Below are positions 19,053 through 27,802 of a stretch of DNA of 64,000 nucleotides, piece after piece. The position numbers were made by a program, and so were the translations under genes. How positions within the stretch are numbered: position 1 is the stretch's first letter; each line of letters opens with the position of its first letter. The notes under the pieces are model-generated. The model worked only from the letters and a program-made list of their open reading frames with translations. It did not search any database and was not told where the DNA came from. The stretch is from Seongchinamella unica (GTDB lineage: Bacteria > Pseudomonadota > Gammaproteobacteria > Pseudomonadales > Halieaceae): the NCBI RefSeq assembly GCF_004354085.1, contig NZ_SMSE01000002.1, positions 310,001 to 374,000 of the forward strand. The letters are read 5' to 3'.

Positions 19053-20780
19053 ATGCACAAAGTTATCCGTCGCCGCGAACAGAGCACCACCGGGGCGCTG
19101 GATAGCAGTGGGTTGCATCCCTTGCTGGCCAGGGTCTACAGCGCCCGCGGGGTCAATTCCCCAGACCAGCTGGAACTGGGGCTGGCCCACCTTGTTCAGC
19201 CAGCGAAACTGCTCAATGCCGACCGCGCAGCCGAACTGCTGGCAAATGCGCTGGCATCGCAGCAGCGCATTGTTGTCGTTGGTGACTACGATGCAGACGG
19301 TGCCACCAGTACAGCGCTGGCGCTTTCGGCGCTGCGGTCATTCGGCGCCGAGCAGGTGTCCTACCTCGTGCCCAACCGGTTTGAATACGGCTACGGCTTG
19401 ACCCGGGAAATTGTTGAACTGGCGCTTTCCCGCGGCAAGCCCGACCTGATCATCACCGTGGATAACGGCATATCCAGTCTCGACGGTGTGTCTGCAGCCA
19501 GGGAGCAGGGCATCGCCACGCTGATAACAGACCATCACCTGGCTGGCAGGGAACTGCCTGAGGCAGACGTTATCGTCAATCCCAACCAGCCCGGCTGTGA
19601 TTTCCCGAGCAAGAACCTGGCGGGCGTGGGCGTCATTTTTTACATCATGCTCGCACTGCGCGCTGAGTTGCGTCGCCGCGACTGGTTCGAACAGCGGGAG
19701 GAACCCAACCTGGGTCGGCTCACCGACCTGGTGGCCCTGGGCACCGTTGCCGACGTGGTGCCATTGGACCGGAACAATCGCATCCTGGTCGCCGCGGGCC
19801 TGCAGCGTATTCGCGCCGGCCGGGCCCGACCCGGTATCCTCGCCCTGTTGGAAGTGGCGTCACGACAACCGCGTTCCGTCGTGGCCTCCGACCTGGGCTT
19901 TGCCGTGGGCCCTCGAATCAACGCGGCAGGCCGGCTCGATGATATGTCCGTGGGCATCGAGTGCCTGATGTGTGAGGACCAGGCGGGCGCTAGGCGGTTG
20001 GCCGCCCAGTTGCACCAGAAAAACCAGGACCGGCGCCAGATAGAGCAGGGCATGCAGCAGCAGGCCCTCGAACTGCTGGATGAGCTTCCTTTGGAAGAGC
20101 AGGGACTGCCGGTGGCGATGACCCTCTACCAGCCGGACTGGCACCAGGGCGTGATCGGTATTCTTGCCTCGCGCATCAAGGACCGGCTGCATCGGCCGGT
20201 CATTGCCTTTGCCGACGGCGATAGGGGAGAGATCAAGGGCTCGGCCCGCTCGATCAAGGGTATCCACATCCGCGATATCCTCGATGCGGTGGCGACGCGA
20301 CATCCGGGAATGATTCTCAAGTTTGGCGGCCACGCCATGGCGGCCGGCCTGAGTATTCCGGTCGCTGCCTATGACGAATTCAGCCGGGCTTTTGTTGCTG
20401 AGGTGGAGCGCCATGCCGAGGATGTTCACCTGCAGGCGGTGGTGGAGTCGGACGGCGCCCTCGCGACAGAGGAATTTCAACTGCAACTGGCCGACGAATT
20501 GCGCTTCGCCGGACCCTGGGGGCAGCATTTCCCGGAACCGGTTTTTGACGGTGTTTTCGATATCATTCACCAGCGCCTGGTGGGGGGTAAGCACCTGAAA
20601 CTGGTGCTGTCCGCACCGGATAGCGGACAGGCCCTCGACGCCATCGCATTTAACGTGGACCTAGATCGATGGCCCGATCAGTCGGTCAGCCAGGTGGAAA
20701 TTGCCTACCGCCTGGATGTGAACGAATTCCGGGGTAACAGGAGCCTGCAGTTGATGGTGGAGTACTTGCGGGCAGTCTGA
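19053..20780 (+). CDS. recJ: Single-stranded-DNA 5'-3' exonuclease RecJ
   Basis: 575 residues from ATG 19053 (a GTG at 19050 is immediately upstream). Acts in RecF-pathway recombination, mismatch repair and base-excision repair. DHH phosphoesterase motifs: VVVGDYDADGATSTALAL, DLIITVDNGI, ITDHHLAGRELP, NLAGVGVIFY, and the DHHA1-type region LKFGGHAMAAGLSI. The C-terminal OB-like region is present. Located after hom-thrC as in Pseudomonas-like genomes. Confidence 0.97.
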   Translation: MHKVIRRREQSTTGALDSSGLHPLLARVYSARGVNSPDQLELGLAHLVQPAKLLNADRAAELLANALASQQRIVVVGDYDADGATSTALALSALRSFGAEQVSYLVPNRFEYGYGLTREIVELALSRGKPDLIITVDNGISSLDGVSAAREQGIATLITDHHLAGRELPEADVIVNPNQPGCDFPSKNLAGVGVIFYIMLALRAELRRRDWFEQREEPNLGRLTDLVALGTVADVVPLDRNNRILVAAGLQRIRAGRARPGILALLEVASRQPRSVVASDLGFAVGPRINAAGRLDDMSVGIECLMCEDQAGARRLAAQLHQKNQDRRQIEQGMQQQALELLDELPLEEQGLPVAMTLYQPDWHQGVIGILASRIKDRLHRPVIAFADGDRGEIKGSARSIKGIHIRDILDAVATRHPGMILKFGGHAMAAGLSIPVAAYDEFSRAFVAEVERHAEDVHLQAVVESDGALATEEFQLQLADELRFAGPWGQHFPEPVFDGVFDIIHQRLVGGKHLKLVLSAPDSGQALDAIAFNVDLDRWPDQSVSQVEIAYRLDVNEFRGNRSLQLMVEYLRAV

Positions 20781-20796
20781 CCAGATTGCCCCGAGG

Positions 20797-20814
20797 CGGC
20801 GGCCCTGGCCGCCG
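20797..20814. terminator. GC hairpin between recJ and the converging aminotransferase gene
   Basis: CGGCGG (20797-20802) / CCGCCG (20809-20814) with loop CCCTGG, extended outward by CCCC/GGGG with a bulge. There is no T run on either side, so it may be a weak or Rho-assisted terminator for recJ. Confidence 0.4.
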
Positions 20815-20855
20815 GGGTTGTCGGTTCTCGACAGGCAATCCGCCCGCGGCGGCGC

Positions 20856-22181
20856 CTAGGAGGCGCTCCCGATCGATTGCTCAATCGCCGTCTTCAACTT
20901 CTCCACCATTTCATCAACCTGCGCCCGGTTGATAATCAGCGGCGGGCACACGGCCAATGCGTTGCCTGCCACGTTGCGGACGATCAATCCGTTGTCCTGG
21001 GCCGCCTGGGTGACTTTCTTGGCGAGGGCGATATCAGGTGCCCTGCTGGTGCGATCCTCAACCAGTTCGATGGCGCCGAGGAGGCCCTTGCCCCGTACTT
21101 CACCCACCTGCTCGAAGTCCATGAACTCCGCCAGCCGTGACTGCAGGTATTTGCCCTGGTCCGCTGCATTCTGGTAGAGGCCGTCACGCTGGTAAATTTC
21201 CAGGGTCTTGAGCGCAGCAGCGCAGGCGACCGGGTGACCGGAGTAAGTAAAACCATGGCCGAAAACGCCGACTTCTTCGCTGGCGGCAACCATGGGCTCG
21301 TACATGTCGCCGCGAATGACAGCGGCGCTGATCGGGTAGTAGGCGGACGACAGCTGCTTGGCAAAACTCATCATCGCCGGCTGCTGTATGTTCATGGTGT
21401 CGCAGCCAAACAACTCGCCGGTGCGGCCGAAACCGGTGATGACCTCGTCCGCCCAGAACAGGATGTCGTACTTGTCCAGGATAGCCTGGACCTTTTCATA
21501 GTAACCGGCGGGGGGCACGATCACACCGCTGGCGCCGGTAATCGGTTCAGCGATAAAGGCAGCGATGGTTTGCGGGCCCTCGGCAAGAATCAGCTGTTCC
21601 AGGTTGTTGCAGATGCGCGCGACAAATTGCGCCTCTGTCTCGTCGCCCTGGGCGCCGCGATAATAATGCGGGTGGTCGGTGCGTAATATGCCCAGCGCGT
21701 CCAGCGGCGCATCAAAATGTGCCAGGTTGGCAGGCAGGCTGGTGAGGGATCCGGCCGCAACCGTCACCCCGTGGTAGGCCCTTTCGCGGGTGATAATCTT
21801 GCGCTTTTCAGGTTTGCCGATGGCGTTGAAATAGTAGCGCAGCATTTTGATATGGCTGTCGTTGGCATCGGAGCCGGAATTGCCGAAGAACACCATGGCA
21901 TCTTTGACCGGCACCATCTCGGCCAGTTTGTTGCCGAGATCGATAACCGGTTGATGGGTCTTGCCGCCGAACGTGTGGGAGTAGGACAGCTTGCCCAACT
22001 GCTCGCTGATGGTATCAATCAGTTCCCGGTTGCCGTAGCCGAGGCCGGTACACCAGAGTCCGGCGAGTCCTTCCAGGTACTGTTTCCCATCCCGGTCGTA
22101 CACATACACGCCTTCACCGCGATCAAACGTCAGTTGCTCGGTAGCCGCCAGGTTGGTGGTTGGATAGATGACTGCAGACAT
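20856..22181 (-). CDS. Class III PLP aminotransferase (omega-amino acid/amine:pyruvate type)
   Basis: 441 residues from the ATG at 22181, which has AAGGAG nine bases upstream; the longer frame to 22292 overlaps the dehydrogenase gene and lacks family character. Fold type I, class III: GLWCTGLGYGN, GNSGSDANDSHIKMLRYY, ERAYHGVT, the acidic cofactor motif ILFWADEVITGFGRTG, and the PLP lysine in SFAKQLSSAYYPISA. Resemblance is to putrescine/omega-amine transaminases (SpuC-like) and to beta-alanine or GABA:pyruvate enzymes. It pairs with the downstream-acting semialdehyde dehydrogenase encoded 28 bases upstream. Together they would convert an omega-amino acid or diamine-derived aminoaldehyde to a dicarboxylate; the exact substrate is inferred. 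Confidence 0.88.
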   Translation of the reverse strand: MSAVIYPTTNLAATEQLTFDRGEGVYVYDRDGKQYLEGLAGLWCTGLGYGNRELIDTISEQLGKLSYSHTFGGKTHQPVIDLGNKLAEMVPVKDAMVFFGNSGSDANDSHIKMLRYYFNAIGKPEKRKIITRERAYHGVTVAAGSLTSLPANLAHFDAPLDALGILRTDHPHYYRGAQGDETEAQFVARICNNLEQLILAEGPQTIAAFIAEPITGASGVIVPPAGYYEKVQAILDKYDILFWADEVITGFGRTGELFGCDTMNIQQPAMMSFAKQLSSAYYPISAAVIRGDMYEPMVAASEEVGVFGHGFTYSGHPVACAAALKTLEIYQRDGLYQNAADQGKYLQSRLAEFMDFEQVGEVRGKGLLGAIELVEDRTSRAPDIALAKKVTQAAQDNGLIVRNVAGNALAVCPPLIINRAQVDEMVEKLKTAIEQSIGSAS

Positions 22182-22209
22182 ATCGTTGTCTCCTTCGGTT
22201 GTGCTTTGC

Positions 22210-23673
22210 TCAAGCCTGGGCGATGCCGCCCATGCAAATGTATTTGATGTCCAGGTAATCGTCGATACCGTAGTGGGAGCCTTCCCGGCCAAGACCGGAT
22301 TCCTTCACGCCGCCAAAAGGTATGAGTTCGGAGGTGATGGCCACTTCGTTGACGCCGACCATGCCATATTCGATGGCTTCGCTGACCCGCCAGACCCGAC
22401 CGATATCGGAAGTATAGAGGTAAGCGGCGAGACCGTACTCGGTATCGTTGGCCATGGCGATGGCCTCCGCCTCATCATGGAAGCGCAGCACCGGCGCCAC
22501 CGGGCCGAAAATCTCCTCACGGAATACGCGCATGTCAGCGGTCACATCGGCGAGCACGGTCGGCTGATAGAAGTTGGGGCCAAGGCAGTCCAGGGTTTCA
22601 CCGCCGGTGGCAATGCGGGCTCCTGCGCTAACCGCATCCTCGACCATGTCGCTGACTTTGGCCCGCGCGCGAGAATCGATCAGCGGCCCCAGGGTGTTGT
22701 TTTCATCACTCCCGTCGCCCACCTGTAACGCTGCGACCCGGGCGGCGAATTTTTCCAGGAAAGTGTCGTAGATACTGTCCTGCACCAGCAGGCGATTGGC
22801 GCACACACAGGTCTGGCCGGCATTGCGATACTTGCTGGCCACAGCCCCCTGCACAGCCGCGTCCAGGTCGGCGTCGGCGAACACCAGGATAGGCGCGTTC
22901 CCTCCCAATTCCATCGATACTTTTTTGACGGTCTCTGCGCTTTGGGACAGCAGTTGTTTGCCGACCGGGGTGGATCCGGTAAAGGTGAGTTTCCTGACCA
23001 CCGCGCTGTCGGTGAGTTCCCTGCCGATGGCAACGGCGTCAGTGCCGGTGACGACGTTGAACAGCCCCCGGGGAATGCCGGCCCGGTCCGCGAGCTCCGC
23101 CAGTGCCAGCGCGGAAAGCGGTGTTTCCGCTGCCGGTTTCAGCACCACGGCGCATCCCGCGGCCAGTGCCGGTCCCACCTTGCGGGTGATCATGGCACTG
23201 GGAAAGTTCCAGGGCGTGATTGCAGCGACCACGCCCACGGGTTGTTTAATGACGATGGACCTGCGGTCTGCGGTGCCTGGGATAATATCGCCATAAATGC
23301 GTTTGGCTTCTTCGGCAAACCACTCGACAAACGACGCCGCATAGGTGATTTCCAGTCTCGACTCCGCCAGCACCTTGCCCTGTTCCGCCGTCATCAACCG
23401 GGCCAGGTCCTCCTGGTGGGCGAGGATCTGGTCGAACCAGCCCCTGAGCAGGACACTGCGCTCTTTTGCCGGCCGCGCTCGCCAGCCGGCCATGGCCTGC
23501 TCCGCGGCGGCTATGGCCTCCCGGGTTTCGGCTGCGCCGAGGTTGGCGACTTCGGCGACGGTCTCGCCGGTGGCAGGATTGCAGACCGCGAAGCGCTGTG
23601 TTGCGCTGCGCCACTGGCCGTCAATAAAACTGTCGGCAATCAGCAGGCTGGGATCATCAAGACATACAGTCAT
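22210..23673 (-). CDS. NAD(P)-dependent succinate-semialdehyde dehydrogenase family
   Basis: 487 residues from ATG 23673 (the frame is open to 23826 but runs into the divergent regulator). Aldehyde dehydrogenase fold: TPWNFPSAMITRKVGPALAA, the NAD loop FTGSTPVGKQLL, general base Glu in MELGGNAPILVF, and nucleophile Cys in NAGQTCVCANRL. The C-terminal PFGGVKESGLGREGSHYGI is typical of GabD. In GabD-like enzymes the CxC arrangement can form a redox-regulated disulfide; TCVC here would allow it. Forms an operon with the aminotransferase and lies divergent from the LysR gene, the likely regulator. Confidence 0.92.
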   Translation of the reverse strand: MTVCLDDPSLLIADSFIDGQWRSATQRFAVCNPATGETVAEVANLGAAETREAIAAAEQAMAGWRARPAKERSVLLRGWFDQILAHQEDLARLMTAEQGKVLAESRLEITYAASFVEWFAEEAKRIYGDIIPGTADRRSIVIKQPVGVVAAITPWNFPSAMITRKVGPALAAGCAVVLKPAAETPLSALALAELADRAGIPRGLFNVVTGTDAVAIGRELTDSAVVRKLTFTGSTPVGKQLLSQSAETVKKVSMELGGNAPILVFADADLDAAVQGAVASKYRNAGQTCVCANRLLVQDSIYDTFLEKFAARVAALQVGDGSDENNTLGPLIDSRARAKVSDMVEDAVSAGARIATGGETLDCLGPNFYQPTVLADVTADMRVFREEIFGPVAPVLRFHDEAEAIAMANDTEYGLAAYLYTSDIGRVWRVSEAIEYGMVGVNEVAITSELIPFGGVKESGLGREGSHYGIDDYLDIKYICMGGIAQA

Positions 23674-23788
23674 GGCTGCGACTCTTGCGGGTGGAATTCG
23701 GTGAGGGGCTATTTTCCGTATTGTATTTGTCACTGCAATCGATATATTTGCACATATATGGTGATTTAAAGTAACCAAGAGGAGGCCT

Positions 23789-24691
23789 ATGGACATCACC
23801 CGACGTAACCTGCCACTCAACGCCATGCGGGCTTTCGAGGTGGCAGCCCGTCACTGCCACCTGCGACGGGCAGCGGAGGAACTGGGAGTCACCCACGGTG
23901 CGGTATCCCGGCAAATTCGCCAGCTGGAAGCGCAGTTGGGGACCGAACTGTTTGACCGCAGCAAGAACCGGTTGACGCTGACGCTGGAGGGCCGGCGCCT
24001 GGCACTGGCCGTCGGTGAGGCCCTGGATCGACTCACCGAGGGGGCGCTGTCAGTGGATCCGGGCTCCCTGCCGGGGGAACTGGTGATTGCCGCACCGCCG
24101 TCGATTTCCGCCTGCTGGTTGCTGGCGATGATTGGCGAGTTCAATCGCAGTTACCCGGAAATCGAAATCCGGCTGGATAATATCAGCCCCCTGCAGCAGG
24201 AACTGCCGCCGGATATTGAGGTTGCGGTTTGCTTTGGCGAGCCCCGGGCACCCAAAAAGGTGGTACGGGAACTGTTTCGAGAAACCTACGGTCCCGTTGC
24301 CAGCCCGGCGTTACTGCCCCCGGAGGGTACGGTCAGCGGGCCCCGGGAATTGCTGGATCTGCCGCTGATACATGACCGACACGGGCGCTGGCAGCGCTGG
24401 CTCGCCAACCAGGGCCTGAGCCCGCGCCATGCCAGGTCCCACATCTATGTACAGGACTCGTACCTGGGGATCTGTGCCGCCAGGGATGGTTGCGGGGTCT
24501 TTCTGGCGGACCGTATTGAGGTTTCCAGTGATCTGCGTAACGGTGGCCTGGTTGCCCTGGGCGGAGCCACGGTGGAGGCGCGTCACTCACACTACCTGGT
24601 CACAGACCTGCCGGGGGTTATCAGCGCCCGGGCGAGGATTTTTGCCGAGTACCTTGGCCGTGAACTGGGGAGGGGCCCGCTGGTCACCTGA
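23789..24691 (+). CDS. LysR-family transcriptional regulator (GcvA-like)
   Basis: 300 residues. N-terminal winged HTH (NLPLNAMRAFEVAARHCHLR, then AAEELGVTHGAVSRQIRQLE) and a C-terminal LysR substrate-binding domain. A strong ribosome site AGGAGG lies before ATG 23789. The N-terminus is of the GcvA/AmpR subgroup. It is divergent from the semialdehyde dehydrogenase-aminotransferase pair with a 115-base AT-rich intergenic region, the classical LysR layout, so it probably controls that operon in response to an amino-acid or amine catabolite. Confidence 0.9.
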   Translation: MDITRRNLPLNAMRAFEVAARHCHLRRAAEELGVTHGAVSRQIRQLEAQLGTELFDRSKNRLTLTLEGRRLALAVGEALDRLTEGALSVDPGSLPGELVIAAPPSISACWLLAMIGEFNRSYPEIEIRLDNISPLQQELPPDIEVAVCFGEPRAPKKVVRELFRETYGPVASPALLPPEGTVSGPRELLDLPLIHDRHGRWQRWLANQGLSPRHARSHIYVQDSYLGICAARDGCGVFLADRIEVSSDLRNGGLVALGGATVEARHSHYLVTDLPGVISARARIFAEYLGRELGRGPLVT

Positions 24692-24717
24692 CCCCGCTGA
24701 AAGGCGATTCACCGGGC

Positions 24718-24748
24718 TTGACCTTCCGGTAACTGGAAGGTTTACATT
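24718..24748 (+). promoter_or_regulatory. MerR-type promoter with CueR box
   Basis: -35 TTGACC (24718-24723) and -10 TACATT (24743-24748) are separated by 19 bases, the over-long spacer characteristic of MerR-regulated promoters. The spacer carries an inverted repeat ACCTTCC-N7-GGAAGGT (24721-24741), the classical CueR copper-box half-sites. It lies 28 bases upstream of the MerR-type gene, implying autoregulation and activation of the operon by Cu(I) or a similar thiophilic metal. Confidence 0.88.
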
Positions 24749-24775
24749 GAGTCCATGAAGAGTCAGGAGGTGCCT

Positions 24776-25180
24776 ATGAACATATCGGAAGCGGCCCGTC
24801 GCAGTGGCCTGGGCAGTAAAACCATTCGTTATTATGAGGAAATCGGCCTCATAGCGCCGGCCCGACGCGGTGATAACGGCTACCGGCAGTATGAGAGCGC
24901 AGCGGTGGAGGAACTGAAGTTTCTGTGTCGGGCGCGGGAAGTGGGCTTCGACCTGGAGGAGTGTCGGCAGTTACTGGACCTCTACCGTGACAGTGGTCGC
25001 CAGAGTCGGCATGCCAGGTCGCTGGTGCTGGAAAAAAGTGCCCAGCTGCAGGAGCGAATCGACGCCCTGAGGTCAATGCAGGCAGTACTTGAGGACATGG
25101 CCAGCCGCTGCCAGGGTGACGAGGGTCCGGAGTGCGCCATCCTCGACGATCTTGCCCATGGTGAGGGGGGCAGCGCATGA
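24776..25180 (+). CDS. MerR-family regulator, CueR-like (Cu(I) responsive)
   Basis: 134 residues from the ATG at 24776, which has AGGAGG upstream and gives the standard start MNISEAARRSGLGSKTIRYY. DNA-binding helices 1-70, long dimerisation helix 80-110, metal-binding loop with Cys112 and Cys120 in RCQGDEGPECAI. This is the same spacing as the two Cu(I) ligands of E. coli CueR. The overlap of its stop with the next start (ATGA) couples it to the permease gene. The metal is inferred from the cysteine pair and operator; Ag or Au could also act. Confidence 0.9.
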   Translation: MNISEAARRSGLGSKTIRYYEEIGLIAPARRGDNGYRQYESAAVEELKFLCRAREVGFDLEECRQLLDLYRDSGRQSRHARSLVLEKSAQLQERIDALRSMQAVLEDMASRCQGDEGPECAILDDLAHGEGGSA

Positions 25181-26292
25181 GTGTCGCTGGCGAACATCAG
25201 GAAGATGGCTGCTGCAGCAGGGCGCCCGCGGAAGCGGTTGCCGCCAGCTGCCATGCCGAGCAGGGCGAGGACAGTTGCTGCGAAACCCCGGCCAACCGCG
25301 ATTACTTTTTCTGGACCTGCCTGGTCATCGTGGCCATTGCCTACCCTCTGGGCGTTCTGCTACCGCATGATCACGAATCAGCCTTCGGTGTGTTCACCGG
25401 CGGTATCGTCGAGCTGTTCAACGCCATGTGGTGGGGTATTGCCCTCGGCATTGTGTTCGTTGGCCTGCTGAGCCGTGTGCCGAGAGAGCTGGTGATGGGG
25501 GTGCTGGGGCGTGATGGCGGCCTGCACGGCCTGCTGCGGGCGACCCTGGCCGGTGTTTTTCTCGACCTGTGCAGCCACGGCATCCTCGCCGTGGGCATGA
25601 AACTCTACGAGCGAGGGGCCACCATCGGCCAGGTGGTGGCCTTTTTGTTGGCCAGCCCCTGGAATTCCTTCTCCTTGACCCTGATTCTCTTCGGCCTGAT
25701 CGGCGTCGGCTGGACGCTGTTGTTTATCGCCCTGTCGCTGCTGATCGGCGTCATATCCGGCCTGATTTTTGATGCCCTGGTCGAGCGTGGCACCTTGCCG
25801 CAGAACCCGTCGCGGGAAGCTCTCGGCGAGGAACGTCCGCTGGGCGAGATGTGGGCCGAACTGCGCCAGTCCATGCACTTCTCCGCCCGCGGCACCACCG
25901 ACATTCTCAAGGACGGCTTCGCCGGGTCGCGGGTGGTGATCCGCTGGTCCCTGTTCGGCCTGATCCTGGCCGGAGCGATACGTGCGCTGATGCCCGAGGA
26001 GAGCTTCGCTACCTGGTTTGGTGCCACCATGGGCGGTCTCTGGTTAACCCTGCTGGCGACGACCATCATCGAGGTTTGCTCCGAGGGTTCCACCCCGATC
26101 GCCGCCGACCTGTTGAACCGGGCGGGGGCGCCGGGCAACGCGTTCACCTTCCTGATGGCGGGAGTGGCGACGGACTACACCGAGGTGATGTCGATCAGGG
26201 ACACCACCCGCTCGTGGAAGATTGCGCTGTACCTGCCGCTGATCACGGTGCCCCAGGTCATGGTGTTGGGGTATATCCTGAACCAGTTTTAG
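25177..26292 (+). CDS. DUF318/ArsP-type permease with Cys-rich N-terminus (SO_0444 Cu/Zn efflux family)
   Basis: 371 residues. The N-terminal cytosolic segment contains Cys12-Cys13, Cys25 and Cys34-Cys35 plus histidines, a likely metal-capture tail. About eight to ten transmembrane helices follow. The DUF318 repeat signature appears as LDLCSHGILAVGMKLYERGA with LLASPWNSFSLTLILFGLIG, and again in the second half as IIEVCSEGSTPIAADLLNRA. Related permeases export organoarsenicals or Cu/Zn. The coupled CueR-like gene and the CueR box upstream suggest copper or silver export across the inner membrane, but substrate is inference. Four-base overlap with the regulator gene. Confidence 0.88.
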   Translation: MSVAGEHQEDGCCSRAPAEAVAASCHAEQGEDSCCETPANRDYFFWTCLVIVAIAYPLGVLLPHDHESAFGVFTGGIVELFNAMWWGIALGIVFVGLLSRVPRELVMGVLGRDGGLHGLLRATLAGVFLDLCSHGILAVGMKLYERGATIGQVVAFLLASPWNSFSLTLILFGLIGVGWTLLFIALSLLIGVISGLIFDALVERGTLPQNPSREALGEERPLGEMWAELRQSMHFSARGTTDILKDGFAGSRVVIRWSLFGLILAGAIRALMPEESFATWFGATMGGLWLTLLATTIIEVCSEGSTPIAADLLNRAGAPGNAFTFLMAGVATDYTEVMSIRDTTRSWKIALYLPLITVPQVMVLGYILNQF

Positions 26293-26349
26293 TGACGGTG
26301 TTGCAGTCATGCCCGCAACCGCAGGCATAAGCGAAGGGGTCTGGGTTAC

Positions 26350-27012
26350 TCAAAAGTCCGGCAAACACTCCCCGCTCAGCCACTCCCCGGTCACCGGGTG
26401 CTCAAACCCGATCGTCGTGGCGTGGAGTAACAACCTGTCCGCCATCGCCAGCGCTTCCTCGTGGGCATACATGTCACAGCCCAGGATCGGATGCCCCAGC
26501 TCCCGCATATGAATGCGCAGCTGGTGAGAGCGGCCGGTCACCGGCTTTAGCAGCAGCCGGGTCCGGTCTTTCTCCCGCGCCAGTACCTCATAGTGGGTCA
26601 GGGCATATTTGCCCCGTTCGTGGTCGATCATTTGCAGGGGACGGCGCTCCCAGTCGCAGCGGATGGGCAATTCCACCTTGCCTTCATCCTCCGCCACGCG
26701 GCCATAAACCACCGCGTGATAGCTTTTTTCCACCCTGCGCTGCTGGAACTGTCGGCTGATATGGGCGTGGGCGGGCTTGTTCAGCGGGATAATCATGATG
26801 CCCGAGGTGTCCAGGTCCAGGCGGTGGACGATGCTGGCGGTGGGATAGTCCTGTTGCAGCCGGGTGATCAGGCAGTCCTTGTTCAGCGGATGGCGTCCGG
26901 GAATGCTCAGCAGCAGGTCCGGTTTGCGCACCAGCAACAGATCCTCATCCGCATAGAGAATGCGGATTTCTTCCTGGCTGTGGGGTACAAGGTAGGGGGG
27001 AAGTTCGGACAT
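26350..27012 (-). CDS. rluA: RluA-type rRNA/tRNA pseudouridine synthase
   Basis: 220 residues from the ATG at 27012, equal to the length of E. coli RluA; the open frame to 27099 is an N-terminal overhang. Catalytic Asp66 in HRLDLDTSG (63-71), plus the TGRSHQLRIHMRELGHPILG block. RluA modifies U746 of 23S rRNA and U32 of several tRNAs. There is no S4 domain, agreeing with RluA rather than RluC/D. Divergent from the methyltransferase gene with 53 bases between starts. Confidence 0.9.
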   Translation of the reverse strand: MSELPPYLVPHSQEEIRILYADEDLLLVRKPDLLLSIPGRHPLNKDCLITRLQQDYPTASIVHRLDLDTSGIMIIPLNKPAHAHISRQFQQRRVEKSYHAVVYGRVAEDEGKVELPIRCDWERRPLQMIDHERGKYALTHYEVLAREKDRTRLLLKPVTGRSHQLRIHMRELGHPILGCDMYAHEEALAMADRLLLHATTIGFEHPVTGEWLSGECLPDF

Positions 27013-27065
27013 GGCGGCTAGTGTAATGCCCGTGCCCGACAGTACAAGCGTTATAATCGCTGCCC

Positions 27066-27755
27066 ATGCCAACGCTACCTGAAAAACTTCAGGCCACACT
27101 CGGGGCCATTATTCCCGGCGCCCGGCTGCAGACGATGACATTGCCGGATGTGCCGGAACTCGAGCTGTTGCTGTTGTCGCCCGATTATCCCCAGGGAAGT
27201 CTCAGTGAAGCACAGATGCAACGGGTCATGAATAACCCCCTCTACTGGGTGTTTTGCTGGGCCTCCGGGCAGGTGCTGGCCCGGTACCTGCTGGATAATC
27301 CGGCCTGGGTCAGGGGCCGGCGGGTACTGGATTTCGGCTGTGGTTCGGGGGTGGTCGCCATCGCCGCTGCCCTGGCTGGCGCGCAGGAAGTGATTGCCTG
27401 CGATATTGATCCGCTGGCCCTTGAGGCGACCGGTATCAATGCCGGTCTCAACAAGGTCAGCTTGAGCCTGAGCGACGATTACTTCTCGGTGCCCGGCGAA
27501 CTGGACGTGATCATCGTTGCCGATGTCCTGTACGACCGCGAGAACCTGCCCTGGCTGCAACGCTTTACCGAGCGGGCACCGCAGGTGTTGGTGGCCGATT
27601 CACGGGTGAAAGACTTCAACTTCCCTCCCTACACCCTGCTGGGCCAGCATGACAGCTGCACATTACCGGATCTCGATGAGTCGGCCGAGTTCCGGGATGT
27701 ACGTCTCTATGTCGCCGACAGCACCGGCTATTCTGGCATTGGTGGAGCCTCCTGA
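27066..27755 (+). CDS. Class I SAM methyltransferase, Nnt1/ETFB-lysine-methyltransferase-like
   Basis: 229 residues. SAM motif I VLDFGCGSGVVAIAAALAGA, motif II acidic end VIACDIDPLAL, then IIVADVLYDRENLPWL. It begins TLPDVPELELLLLSPDY and has the PYWVFCW-type entry (NNPLYWVFCWASGQVLARYL) found in the COG3897 group related to ETF-beta lysine methyltransferases and PrmA. A protein-lysine target is plausible but unproven. Situated between rluA (divergent) and accA, 47 bases upstream of the latter. Confidence 0.82.
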   Translation: MPTLPEKLQATLGAIIPGARLQTMTLPDVPELELLLLSPDYPQGSLSEAQMQRVMNNPLYWVFCWASGQVLARYLLDNPAWVRGRRVLDFGCGSGVVAIAAALAGAQEVIACDIDPLALEATGINAGLNKVSLSLSDDYFSVPGELDVIIVADVLYDRENLPWLQRFTERAPQVLVADSRVKDFNFPPYTLLGQHDSCTLPDLDESAEFRDVRLYVADSTGYSGIGGAS

Positions 27756-27802
27756 ATTTTTGTACACTGTGGCCTTGCCCGAATCCCGACATTGGATAGC
27801 TG

